From: Chloroflexota bacterium
Lineage (GTDB): Bacteria; Chloroflexota; Dehalococcoidia; DSTF01; RBG-16-68-14
DNA length: 61,062 bases
Reading direction: 5' to 3'
Assembly (NCBI GenBank): GCA_022565155.1
Contig: JADFKB010000007.1
Location: 1 to 61,062, forward strand
Part shown: in pieces, positions 49,839 through 57,069 of the stretch
How positions within the stretch are numbered: the first letter of the stretch is position 1
Layout of the letters: every line of letters starts with the position of its first letter
Notes under the pieces: generated by a model
Databases searched by the model: none
Seen by the model: only the letters and a program-made list of their open reading frames with translations
What the model was told of the DNA's origin: nothing
Program-made: the position numbers and the translations under genes

Positions 49839-50543
49839 CACTCTCGCCAGCCTGGCCTCCAGCGCCAGGCCGTCCGCGAGCGAGAGGTCCAGCCCCCGCA
49901 CGATCGCCTCCTTGGCGTAGGCGAGGACTCGCGGCTCCCGACCAGCCAGCGTCGCCGCCCACTCCGAGGCGGCGTCATCGAGATCGGCGCGCGGGACGAC
50001 GCGATGCACCAGCCCGAGCCGATACGCCTCGGCCGCATCGATAGGATCGCCCGAGAGGATCATGCTCATCGCAACGCCGGGCGGAATCATGCGCGGCAGC
50101 GTCTGGGTGCCACCCGCCGAGGGGATGTAGCCCAGGCTCACCTCCGGCAGGCCGAAGCGGGCGTCGTCCGCCGCGACGCGCAGGTCGCAGAGCAGGCTCA
50201 TCTCGCAGCCCGCGCCCAGGGCGTAGCCGTGGACGGCGGCGATCGTCGGCTTCGGCAGGTGGAGCAGCAGCCCCCAGAGGTCGCGCTCGCGGCGGGCGCG
50301 GCGGGCCTCGATGTACGACGGCGCGGTGCCGAAGTCGGAGATGTCAGCGCCGGCGGAGAAGGCGCGGCCTTCGCCCCGCAATACCAGCACGCGCGCGTCC
50401 GGGTCGTCGCGGAAGGCGTGAAAGGCGTCCCACAGATCGTCGCGCATCTGGAGGTTGACGGCGTTGAGCACGTCCGGCCGGTTGAGCGTGAGCCGAACGA
50501 TGCCGTTCTCTTTCTCGTAGCGAATCGTTTCAAAGCCGTTCAT
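49809..50543 (-). CDS. enoyl-CoA hydratase/isomerase family protein
   Basis: 244 residues, crotonase fold. Oxyanion-hole strands GRAFSAGADISDF (about residues 59-71) and AVHGYALGAGCEMSLLCDLRVAADDARFGLPEVSLGYIPSAGGTQTLPR (cited in part; about residues 102-150) with Glu in LPEVSLG at the catalytic position. Hydrates trans-2-enoyl-CoA in beta-oxidation or acts on a related CoA ester. The last 10 codons overlap the convergent HNH gene. Confidence 0.9.
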   Translation of the reverse strand: MNGFETIRYEKENGIVRLTLNRPDVLNAVNLQMRDDLWDAFHAFRDDPDARVLVLRGEGRAFSAGADISDFGTAPSYIEARRARRERDLWGLLLHLPKPTIAAVHGYALGAGCEMSLLCDLRVAADDARFGLPEVSLGYIPSAGGTQTLPRMIPPGVAMSMILSGDPIDAAEAYRLGLVHRVVPRADLDDAASEWAATLAGREPRVLAYAKEAIVRGLDLSLADGLALEARLARVLVAARQSKV

Positions 50544-50578
50544 ATTTCGACGCTCATGCTAGGCGTACCCGTCAGCGG

Positions 50579-51346
50579 CTAGCGGCCCTTGAACTTGGGC
50601 TCGCGCTTCTCCAGGAACGCGCGCACGCCCTCGGCGCGGTCTTCCGTCGACTGCAAAATAATCGTCAGGTCGGTCTCGAACTGGAGCGCCTGGTCGAGCG
50701 GCTGCTCCAAGCCGCGCCTCACCGCCTCCTTCGCGTAGCGCAGCGCGATCGGCCCCCGCGACGCCATGCGCAGCGCCAGCGCCTCGGCTTCGGCGAGCAG
50801 GTCATCGACGGGATAGACCGCGCTGACGAGGCCGATGCGGTGCGCCTCGTCCGCGTCGATAACGTCGCCTAACAACACCAGCCGCAGCGCCTCGGCACGG
50901 CCGACCAGCCGGGCCAGCCGCTGGGTGCCGCCGGCCATCGGCAGCAGCCCCTGCGCCGTCTCCGGCAGCGAGAAGCGAGCGCCCTGGGCGGCCAGCCGCA
51001 CGTCGCAGGCGAGCGCCAGCTCCAGGCCGGCGCTGACGGCATCGCCGTTGAGGGCGCAAATGACGGGCTGGCCCATCGATTCCAGACAGGCGAACGGTCG
51101 CGTGGCATCGCGCCCGCCTACGGCGGGAGCTGACTCCAATACTTCCGCAGCCCAGCCCGTCGAAAAGACATCGCCGGCGGCGGTGAGCAACGCCACGCGC
51201 GCCTCCGAGTCATCGTTGATCGAAGCGCACGCCTCATCAAGCTCAGCCAAAAAGGAGCTGTCGATCTGGTTGCCGCGCTCGGGGCGAGCGAGGCTAATGA
51301 TGGCCAGCGGGCCTTTCGATTCCAGGCTGAGCGTTCGATAGGCCAT
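50579..51346 (-). CDS. enoyl-CoA hydratase/isomerase family protein
   Basis: 255 residues, second crotonase paralogue, 35 bases upstream of the first and co-oriented. Oxyanion-hole segments GDVFSTGWAAEVL and ALNGDAVSAGLELALACDVRLAAQ; the usual Glu of LPE is present (FSLPETAQGLLPMAGGTQRL). The GTGWA-type loop in place of GADI suggests a different substrate from the first copy. Likely same transcript. Confidence 0.88.
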   Translation of the reverse strand: MAYRTLSLESKGPLAIISLARPERGNQIDSSFLAELDEACASINDDSEARVALLTAAGDVFSTGWAAEVLESAPAVGGRDATRPFACLESMGQPVICALNGDAVSAGLELALACDVRLAAQGARFSLPETAQGLLPMAGGTQRLARLVGRAEALRLVLLGDVIDADEAHRIGLVSAVYPVDDLLAEAEALALRMASRGPIALRYAKEAVRRGLEQPLDQALQFETDLTIILQSTEDRAEGVRAFLEKREPKFKGR

Positions 51347-51982
51347 GAGTGCTGTGCAGCGTAACAGCGGCGGATCGAGGTGTCAACGGGGAGAGTGGCG
51401 AAAGATGAGCACAGATAGAAGGCAGATTCGATACGTTCTGATGAGACGCTTATGCAATGGTTCCTCGATCCGCATGCTGCTGCCTTAGCCGCGCCGTTGC
51501 CTGTTCACCTAGTCATCCCCTATCCTGAACGGCGCTAGTCCGCGGAAGCTACGGAGGGCGTGATGGCAATCAAACGAGTGAACGTCGGCAGCGTAGAGAT
51601 CGTCAGCGTCACCGACGGCGCGATGCGCGGCACGCCGGCCTACTTCTTCGCCGGCGTTACCCCCGATGTCTACACGCCCGCCCTCGGCAACGATCTGCGC
51701 GAGGACGGCACCTTCGCAATCGAGTTCGGCAGCTTTTTAGTCCGTTCGTCGGGCCGGACGATACTCGTCGACACCGGGCTGGGGAACAAACTCCCCGGCG
51801 GAACAGGAGGCATGCTGCTGGAGAACCTGAAGCAGATCGGGGTCGGGCCCGGCGATATCGATGTGGTGGTGAACACGCATCTGCACGTCGATCACGTCGG
51901 CTGGAACTGCACGGAGAGCGGCGGCGGTTACGTGCCCACCTTTCCCAACGCCGAGTACTGGATCTCCGAGCAGGAGTGGCAG

Positions 51983-51986
51983 TACT
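51983..51986. repeat. target-site duplication, left copy
   Basis: TACT, repeated at 54880-54883. Joining CAGTACT to GGACCGAC restores the MBL reading frame across the site. Confidence 0.75.
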
Positions 51987-51987
51987 C

Positions 51988-52001
51988 AGCCTTATTCAAA
52001 A
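51988..52001 (+). repeat. left terminal inverted repeat
   Basis: AGCCTTATTCAAAA, identical over 14 bases to the inverted right end; sequences diverge immediately inside. Confidence 0.8.
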
Positions 52002-52031
52002 ATCCTTCAGTCACGTTTTCGTATCTGATTC

Positions 52032-52238
52032 CTACTCGCAGCTACCCTTTTCGTTGTAGCAACTCGCTCTCTGGCGGGCGATCTCCTCGACTTCCTGTCT
52101 ACTCAGCAGTGTGATGTGCCCGACCTTGTGCCCCGCCAAGCGACCCGATTTCACCCAGCGCTGGACAGTGAGCGGATTCACAGCCAGGATGGCAGCAGCC
52201 TGACCCGACGTAAGAAAAAGCTCCTCGATACACGACAT
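52032..52238 (-). CDS. helix-turn-helix (excisionase/MerR-like) protein
   Basis: 68 residues, ATG 52238 with GGAGG 6 bases ahead. LTSGQAAAILAVNPLTVQRWVKSGRLAGHKVGHITLLSRQEVEEI is the winged HTH_17 pattern found in excisionases, AlpA-type regulators and small repressors (cited in part; about residues 9-55). It binds DNA, probably at the element's left end or at the divergent promoter region 52239-52321 shared with the next gene. Confidence 0.82.
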   Translation of the reverse strand: MSCIEELFLTSGQAAAILAVNPLTVQRWVKSGRLAGHKVGHITLLSRQEVEEIARQRASCYNEKGSCE

Positions 52239-52321
52239 CAGCAGCCTCCGGCCCTTGACTTCCGCGTGTTGTCCGGCCTACACTGAGGTGTGTTCGCACA
52301 GTGACAGTGGAGGCATTGAGA

Positions 52322-52840
52322 ATGAATGACAGAATAGACGAGCTTGTACAGGAGGTCATGCAGTTGGCCGCCGACCCCCACATCGAGCCAGAGGCCGTTC
52401 ACACGAAGGGGCTGGAAGCCAAGCAGGCTCTCTGGGACGAATTGGACATCCGTCAACTCGCAATCAACATTCTGGACGGGATCGTCCCGTATCGAGCGAA
52501 AGGGCTGCCGTGGGCTATCGGCTGGGTCAACCCCTCCGCGCCGCCACCTGGGCTGGCAGCCGCGTCCACAGCGATTGGGGTGCCAGCCTCCCGGCGTGCT
52601 GCGCCGCAGCCTAGCCGGTCGAAGAGGGTGCTGGAGATAGCCAAAAGCCTCATCGACGACGATGATGCCGATGAGACGGTCAAAACCGATTTCATCGCGA
52701 GCATGCTTCAGAGGGATGGTGACACTACGCCAGTGCGCTCCCTGACTACAGCTATCGGCAATATCCTGAACAGATCGGGCAACTGGCGTCGCGTTCGCCG
52801 TGGCGAATACGAACCGATTACAGCGGAGGGGGTGATGTAG
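52322..52840 (+). CDS. unknown protein in the transposable element
   Basis: 172 residues from ATG 52322 (GGAGG 8 bases ahead; frame open from 52301). Acidic helical N-terminus (RIDELVQEVMQLAADPHIEP), a central Pro/Ala-rich linker (NPSAPPPGLAAASTA), and a helical C-terminus with DDDDADETVKTDF. No recognisable domain. Divergent from the HTH gene and 66 bases ahead of the tRNA, with which it might share a transcript. Imperfect inverted repeats around 52855-52893 lie between them. Confidence 0.55.
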   Translation: MNDRIDELVQEVMQLAADPHIEPEAVHTKGLEAKQALWDELDIRQLAINILDGIVPYRAKGLPWAIGWVNPSAPPPGLAAASTAIGVPASRRAAPQPSRSKRVLEIAKSLIDDDDADETVKTDFIASMLQRDGDTTPVRSLTTAIGNILNRSGNWRRVRRGEYEPITAEGVM

Positions 52841-52906
52841 CAGGAAAGAAACAGATGAGGCAGGCCCCTCCTTGCGAGTCGAGTCCTGCCCCATCGCTCT
52901 ACCAGC

Positions 52907-52995
52907 GCCGGAATGGTGGAAATGGCAAACACAGCAGCCTGGAAAGCTGCCGTGGCGAGAGCCACTTGCGGGTTCGAATCCCGCTTCCGGCACCA
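52907..52995 (+). tRNA. tRNA with GGA anticodon (Ser), leucine-like body
   Basis: A complete class II tRNA with encoded CCA. Acceptor GCCGGAA/TTCCGGC (7 bp), D-arm GTG-11 nt loop containing GG-CAC, anticodon stem GCAGC/GCTGC with loop CTGGAAA (anticodon GGA, reading UCC/UCU serine codons), variable arm GTGGC-GAGA-GCCAC, T-arm GCGGG-TTCGAAT-CCCGC, discriminator A. The D-arm sequence (TGGTGGAAATGGCAAAC) and discriminator A73 resemble bacterial tRNA-Leu, whereas tRNA-Ser normally has G73. So the anticodon says Ser and the body looks Leu. It lies inside the transposable element, not at its edge. Confidence 0.88.
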
Positions 52996-53009
52996 GATAG
53001 CCAGTTGAT

Positions 53010-53040
53010 GGGGAGGGCAGTGATGAGACCGTCCCTCCCC
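53010..53040 (+). terminator. hairpin behind the tRNA
   Basis: GGGGAGGG/CCCTCCCC, 8-bp stem with a 15-base loop, 15 bases after the tRNA's CCA; probably ends the tRNA transcript. Confidence 0.5.
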
Positions 53041-53065
53041 TGCCAGACAAGGAGAGCTTACCTCC

Positions 53066-54099
53066 ATGTCCACGCAATCCATTGTACCACCACCGCCGAT
53101 AGTCGGCGAACTTCAAGCAATATTCGACGCTCTGCCAGACGATGAGCTGCTGGCGCAACTTGGGAGCGACTCTAAGCAGCTCGGCCGTCCTAAGTACCCG
53201 GTTGATGTCCTCTGGCGCTGCTACATCACCTACTACAGCCTCGGCCTCGATTCGATTTCGGCCTTGCTGCGTCTGTTGAGCGACAATCCGTTCATCGCCG
53301 GCGTCTGTGGCATTCCTGATGCTGAATCGATGCCTAGTCAACCGACCATGAGCCGCTTCGTTGCCAAGCTTGCCCAGCGACGTTTCCTTGTCACGCTGAG
53401 AGACGTTCAGCGCGCCTTGACTCAGATACTTTTCGACACGCTGCCGGGATTCGGTAAGTCGGTCGCGATCGACAGCACGCACATGAGGGCTGGAGCAACG
53501 CCAACAAGAAGGGCAAGCCACGGCGAGGCTCCGTCCGACGCCAACGACCTAAGATCGGCAAGGTGAGCGACCCCGACGCTGGCTGGTGCGTCAAGCGAAA
53601 CACCCACGGCAAGAACCAATACACATTTGGCTACAAGGCGCACCTTCTTGTCGATGCGATTTACGAACTGCCAGTCGCAATCGATGTCACCGCCGGCAAC
53701 GTCGCCGATGTGAAGATGGCTGCACCCCTGTTGAGGCAGGCGCGATTTGCTCACACGTTCATGCCTGATTACGTCCTTTGCGACGCCGGATACTCCAGTG
53801 AGAAGCTTCAGCGCGCGATCAAGAAACAGTACAGGGCCACGCCCATCATCGATCCCAATCCCACGCACAAGAAGGCGATTTTGCGGCAGGAGGCCATACC
53901 GGACTGGAAGGAGCTTTATGCTGATCGCGCTTCGGTCGAGCGGGTTAATGCCCGGATGAAGGGCCACTTCAAACTGGACGCGGTGCGCGTTCGGGGCCGC
54001 ACGAAGCTTCGAAGCCACGCTTTCATGTCCGCAATCGCGCTCTTGGGCCGCGCAGTAGCCTTCCCTGACCGGCCCCGTCAATGTGTTCGGGCACCCTAG
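53066..54099 (+). pseudogene. IS4/IS5-type DDE transposase, one-base frameshift
   Basis: The frame from ATG 53066 (GGAG about 11 bases ahead) gives an N-terminal DUF772-like part (LGRPKYPVDVLWRCYITYYSLGL) and the first catalytic Asp (VAIDSTHMR) and then breaks. One frame lower, the protein continues KIGKVSDPDAGWCVKRNTHG, CDAGYSSEKL (second Asp) and YADRASVERVNARMKGHF (Glu) to 54099. Restoring one C near 53490 (GGGCTGG to GGGCCTGG) joins them into about 345 residues with the full D-D-E set. The enzyme would move the element by cut-and-paste. If the lesion is real the element can no longer move itself, unless frameshifting makes the enzyme. Confidence 0.85.
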
Positions 54100-54100
54100 A

Positions 54101-54847
54101 TCAACCCTCATCAAACTGCCGAACATTGTCATCCTCTTCGCCAGTGTCTTCGGTGTTAACGCGTTCCTTTCGCTCTGCGAGTTGCTGAGGAAGGACAAAG
54201 ACGTACCTAAAGAACCAAGACGCGAACTCAACAATCTCTTCGGCATCTAGCCGCGTGTTCCATTGCTTTTCCGTTCCACCGTGAGCACCCAACTTCCCGC
54301 CGAGACGGGCTTCGTGCGCCCAATTCCGTAGCTCTGGCGTGATCCGGTGTTCCGTGGCTAGGTGTTCAATTCGCTTGTAGAGAACTTTCTTGCTGTACTT
54401 GGCGCGTTCGTCTTCTGGTTCGATCTCCTCTCCGAGAATTCTGGTCGCCTCCTCCAAGGCCCTGCGGCACATCAGCACACACCCGTCCCATATGCCCTCG
54501 TTACGCGACTTGAGCGCCTGCCGAAAGGCGATTGTCACATCTGGGGGTAAGAGTTCATCTGGCTCTTCTTCCAACCCTGGATGGACCTCGATTTCTTTTC
54601 CCTCGTCATCGAAGATTACCGCCACGCTCCCGTTACAGTCCTCATTGCGGCATCTGTCGAAGCGAATGTTCAGGCCACTCGACTTGCCAAGGTTCAGGGT
54701 TCCTATGTTGGTTCCCGCCAATAACGTCGTGAGTGTGTCATAGGTCGATACTGCTTTGCAGTGCGGACACCTTCTTGATGGCATGACTACCTCCTCCGAT
54801 ATATCAGACTGGAGGCAATCTACCATTTCCGTGAAGTTTTCAGGCAT
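54101..54847 (-). CDS. DUF4145-type protein in the transposable element
   Basis: 248 residues from ATG 54847, with GAGAGG 6 bases ahead and its start only 17 bases inside the right terminal repeat. An N-terminal zinc-finger-like part (RRCPHCKAVSTY ... RCRNEDCNG) precedes a helical domain with GCVLMCRRALEEATRILGEE, YKRIEHLATEHRITPELRNWAHEARLGGKLGAHG and EEIVEFASWFFRYVFVLP, the layout of DUF4145, a family often linked to restriction or other defence nuclease loci. Biochemical role unknown. GC content is below that of the flanking genes. Convergent with the transposase gene (1-base gap). Confidence 0.75.
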   Translation of the reverse strand: MPENFTEMVDCLQSDISEEVVMPSRRCPHCKAVSTYDTLTTLLAGTNIGTLNLGKSSGLNIRFDRCRNEDCNGSVAVIFDDEGKEIEVHPGLEEEPDELLPPDVTIAFRQALKSRNEGIWDGCVLMCRRALEEATRILGEEIEPEDERAKYSKKVLYKRIEHLATEHRITPELRNWAHEARLGGKLGAHGGTEKQWNTRLDAEEIVEFASWFFRYVFVLPQQLAERKERVNTEDTGEEDDNVRQFDEG

Positions 54848-54864
54848 TTTCAACCTCTCTCGAC

Positions 54865-54878
54865 TTTTGAATAAGGCT
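54865..54878 (-). repeat. right terminal inverted repeat
   Basis: TTTTGAATAAGGCT, exact inverted copy of 51988-52001. Confidence 0.8.
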
Positions 54879-54879
54879 C

Positions 54880-54883
54880 TACT
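54880..54883. repeat. target-site duplication, right copy
   Basis: TACT, matching 51983-51986; MBL coding sequence resumes immediately after. Confidence 0.75.
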
Positions 54884-55292
54884 GGACCGACCCGCTGATC
54901 GTGGAGGAGGAGGGAGGGCATCTCCTCACCGACGTGCTGCCGCTCAAGGACAGCCCTCAGCTCAAGCTGGCCACGGCGAGGCCGCGATCACGCCGGAGCT
55001 TTCCCTGCTGCCGACGCCCGGCCATACGCCCGGCCATTGCTCAGTCGCCGTCGCGTCGGCGGGCGAGACGGCGATCATCTTAGGAGACGTCGCCCATCAT
55101 CCGCTGCACCTGGAATGTATCTGGATCGCCGCGGTCGACGAGCTGCCGAGAGTCTCGCGCAGAACGAAGCGGGCGCTAACGGAGCGGCTGATCGAGGAGC
55201 ACATGCTGGTCGCGGCCGGCCACTTCGCATCGGGAAGCTTCGGGCGCATGGTGCGAGCCGACGGACAGCGGCGCTGGCAGCCGCTCTAGGCG

Positions 55293-56120
55293 CTACTCCA
55301 CCAGCGGCGGTTCGACCGATAGCGCTGGGTCGTTCGGGCGGGAGACATCGATGCGCAGCTCCCAGGTGGTCGGGGCCGGCAAACCCAGTTGCTCCAGAAT
55401 CTCCACCTCATCGACAACCGTGCCCGACATGAGCAGGCGCACCGGCCAGGACCCGTCTGTCGCCAGCCAGAGATCCCAGGCCAGGTCATCCACATCGTAC
55501 AGAGCCTGCTTGCCACCCAGGAACGACTGCATGAACGCCAACCCCTCGGCGCCCACTTGATAATGATTAGCACGCACCGCGTTGATGAACTCCTGCGTCG
55601 ATGGCAGGTTGAGCACGTTGGCGCGAACACGCTCAAACTCCGGCCCGCCGAGGAACTGCGGCTGGACCGACGTGAACGCGGTATCCAGCAGCGCCGCGAC
55701 GGCGAGATCATCCGGCGTCGTCTGCCGCCAGCCCTCGTCGGCGCGCCGATACCAGGCCTTCTCGCCGATGATCACCACCCTCTCGATCAGCACGCCGTCG
55801 CCTAGCTGTGTGGTATAGGTGAATGCATGGCGATCGGGCGACTGGAAGTCGCCCTCGGTCGAGACGAACAGCTCGTTCGGGTCGCCGCCGGACGCCGCGC
55901 CGCTCATCGTCAACGATGCGACGTAGTGGAAGCGCTCGAGCGGGATCGCTCCTGTACTAACAACGGTCGCCGTCGGTTTGGCGCCAATTGCCGTCGGCGC
56001 GGCGTCTGCGCCGCTTTCGCCGCCGCAAGCGGATACGAACGCCACCAGCAACAGGCCGCCAGCGACGGCGGCCTGCGTAGCGGCGAAGCGATACGCCCGA
56101 ACTCTCAACATCCCTCGCAT
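55293..56120 (-). CDS. LppX/LprG-like lipoprotein
   Basis: 275 residues. A long hydrophobic leader ends in LLLVAFVSACGG (lipobox), followed by an Ala/Thr/Pro linker. The body (LERFHYVASLTMSG ... VLIERVVIIGEKAWYRRADEGWRQTTPDDLAV ... WDLWLATDGSWPVRLLMSGTV, cited in parts) has the half-barrel pattern of the LolA/LppX_LprAFG group that carries lipids or glycolipids across the cell envelope. ATG 56120 is a likely start; a Met three codons on is possible. It reads away from the MBL-gcv operon. Confidence 0.7.
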   Translation of the reverse strand: MRGMLRVRAYRFAATQAAVAGGLLLVAFVSACGGESGADAAPTAIGAKPTATVVSTGAIPLERFHYVASLTMSGAASGGDPNELFVSTEGDFQSPDRHAFTYTTQLGDGVLIERVVIIGEKAWYRRADEGWRQTTPDDLAVAALLDTAFTSVQPQFLGGPEFERVRANVLNLPSTQEFINAVRANHYQVGAEGLAFMQSFLGGKQALYDVDDLAWDLWLATDGSWPVRLLMSGTVVDEVEILEQLGLPAPTTWELRIDVSRPNDPALSVEPPLVE

Positions 56121-56156
56121 GGTAACGATGCCGCCCGCTTCGGGCGAGCCGCATCG

Positions 56157-56186
56157 TTGACCGACAGCGCCGCGCGAGGCTATGTT
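56157..56186 (+). promoter_or_regulatory. promoter of the MBL-gcv operon
   Basis: TTGACC (56157-56162), 18-base spacer, TATGTT (56181-56186), 25 bases before the MBL start codon. No other promoter is obvious before gcvT, whose start overlaps the MBL stop. Confidence 0.55.
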
Positions 56187-56211
56187 GGAGTCAGCAGTCA
56201 GAGGAGACTAC

Positions 56212-57069
56212 ATGCCCACACCCCTCACGCATCGACTAGGCAACCTCGATCTGCAGATCCTCAGCGACGGCACGCTCTACCAAGACGCCGGCGCGGTCTT
56301 CGGCGTGGTGCCGCGCATCATGTGGGAGCGCATCACCGGCCCGCCGAATGAACGGAACCAGATGCCGCTGGGCCTGAACTCACTGCTCGTTCGCTCTTAT
56401 GACAAGCTGATACTGATCGAGACCGGCGTTGGCGACAAGGAAGGCCATCGTCGCCAGGCCACGCCCGCGCAGGACGGCAACCTGCTCTCGGCCCTGGCGT
56501 CCATAGGCACGTCGCCGGACGACATCGACGTGGTGATCAACACCCACCTGCACTCCGACCACTGCGGCTGGAACACGCGCGAATCGGACGAGGGCCAATT
56601 GGTACCGACGTTCCCCAACGCCCGCTACCTGATCCAGCAAGGCGAGTGGCACGCGGCCACCCAGCCGAACGAGCGCACCCGCGCCACGTATCTGCAGGAG
56701 AACCTGCTGCCGCTGAAAGAGTCAGGGAGGCTGGAGCTGATCGACGGCGAGACCGCCGTCACGCCGGAGGTGACGATCATCCCAACGCGCGGCCACACCG
56801 AGGACCACGCATCCGTGGTGCTGACGTCCGGCGGCGAGACGGCGGTCTACATCGGCGATATCGTGCAACACCACGTCCAGTTGGAGCGCACGGCCTGGGT
56901 CTCGGCGTTCGACGTGATGCCACTCGTTTCAATGGAAACGAAGAAACGCATCGTCGACCAGGCGATCCGTGAGCGCCAGCTCGTCATCAGCGTCCACTGC
57001 CCGTTTCCCGGGCTGGGGCATATGACACGCAGCGAGGACGGGCGGCGGCATTGGGCGCCGATCGAATGA
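56212..57069 (+). CDS. MBL-fold metallo-hydrolase
   Basis: Start at ATG 56212 after AGAGGAG. 285 residues: IETGVGDKE, NTHLHSDHCGWN (HxHxDH, about residues 107-118), IIPTRGHTEDHASVVL (His ligand), YIGDIVQHHVQLER (Asp ligand) and VISVHCPFPGLGHM (last His). This is the quorum-quenching-lactonase/AttM-like branch of the fold, usually binding two zinc ions, but the true substrate is unknown. It is the intact paralogue of the split gene at 51563 and overlaps gcvT by 4 bases, so its product may act in or near glycine or folate metabolism, by context only. Confidence 0.88.
   Translation: MPTPLTHRLGNLDLQILSDGTLYQDAGAVFGVVPRIMWERITGPPNERNQMPLGLNSLLVRSYDKLILIETGVGDKEGHRRQATPAQDGNLLSALASIGTSPDDIDVVINTHLHSDHCGWNTRESDEGQLVPTFPNARYLIQQGEWHAATQPNERTRATYLQENLLPLKESGRLELIDGETAVTPEVTIIPTRGHTEDHASVVLTSGGETAVYIGDIVQHHVQLERTAWVSAFDVMPLVSMETKKRIVDQAIRERQLVISVHCPFPGLGHMTRSEDGRRHWAPIE

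Larger units (their letters stand above)
51987..54879. mobile_element. 2.9-kb transposable element with cargo genes and a tRNA
   Basis: Ends carry the inverted repeat AGCCTTATTCAAAA (51988-52001 and, inverted, 54865-54878), each with one further non-matching outer base, and are flanked by the duplication TACT. The element splits an MBL gene, which proves insertion. Inside, in order: an HTH protein (-), an unknown protein (+), a tRNA (+), a frameshifted IS4/IS5-like transposase (+) and a DUF4145-type protein (-). A plain insertion sequence of this kind would hold only the transposase (about 1.2 kb), so this is a cargo-carrying element or an IS that captured neighbours. Boundaries are supported by both terminal repeats and the repaired target. 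Confidence 0.82.
51563..55289 (+). pseudogene. MBL-fold hydrolase gene split by a transposable element and frameshifted
   Basis: ATG 51563 (GGAGG ahead) opens a metallo-beta-lactamase-fold gene: LVDTGLGNKLPGG, NTHLHVDHVGWNC (metal-binding HxHxDH) up to SEQEWQYS, where the frame enters inserted DNA at 51987. The gene resumes after 54883 (WTDPLIVEEEGGHLL...) and the C-terminal part LLPTPGHTPGHCSVAV ... ILGDVAHHPLHLE ... HFASGSFGRMV follows. Within the resumed part a second lesion near 54972 (a C missing from GCCCAC, by comparison with the paralogue at 56212) shifts the frame. Without both lesions the protein would be about 275 residues, like the intact copy 0.9 kb downstream. Confidence 0.88.

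Noticed and set aside
52855-52906. Second tRNA or tRNA half just upstream of the GGA tRNA
   Set aside because: The phrase GAGTCGAGTCC followed by TCTACCA looks tRNA-like, but no acceptor or T-stem pairing could be made; an imperfect hairpin fits better.
54756-55289. Independent MBL-type gene starting within the element
   Set aside because: The first 35 codons lie in the inserted element and in out-of-frame MBL sequence; only the C-terminal part is family-like, so it is the tail of the split gene.
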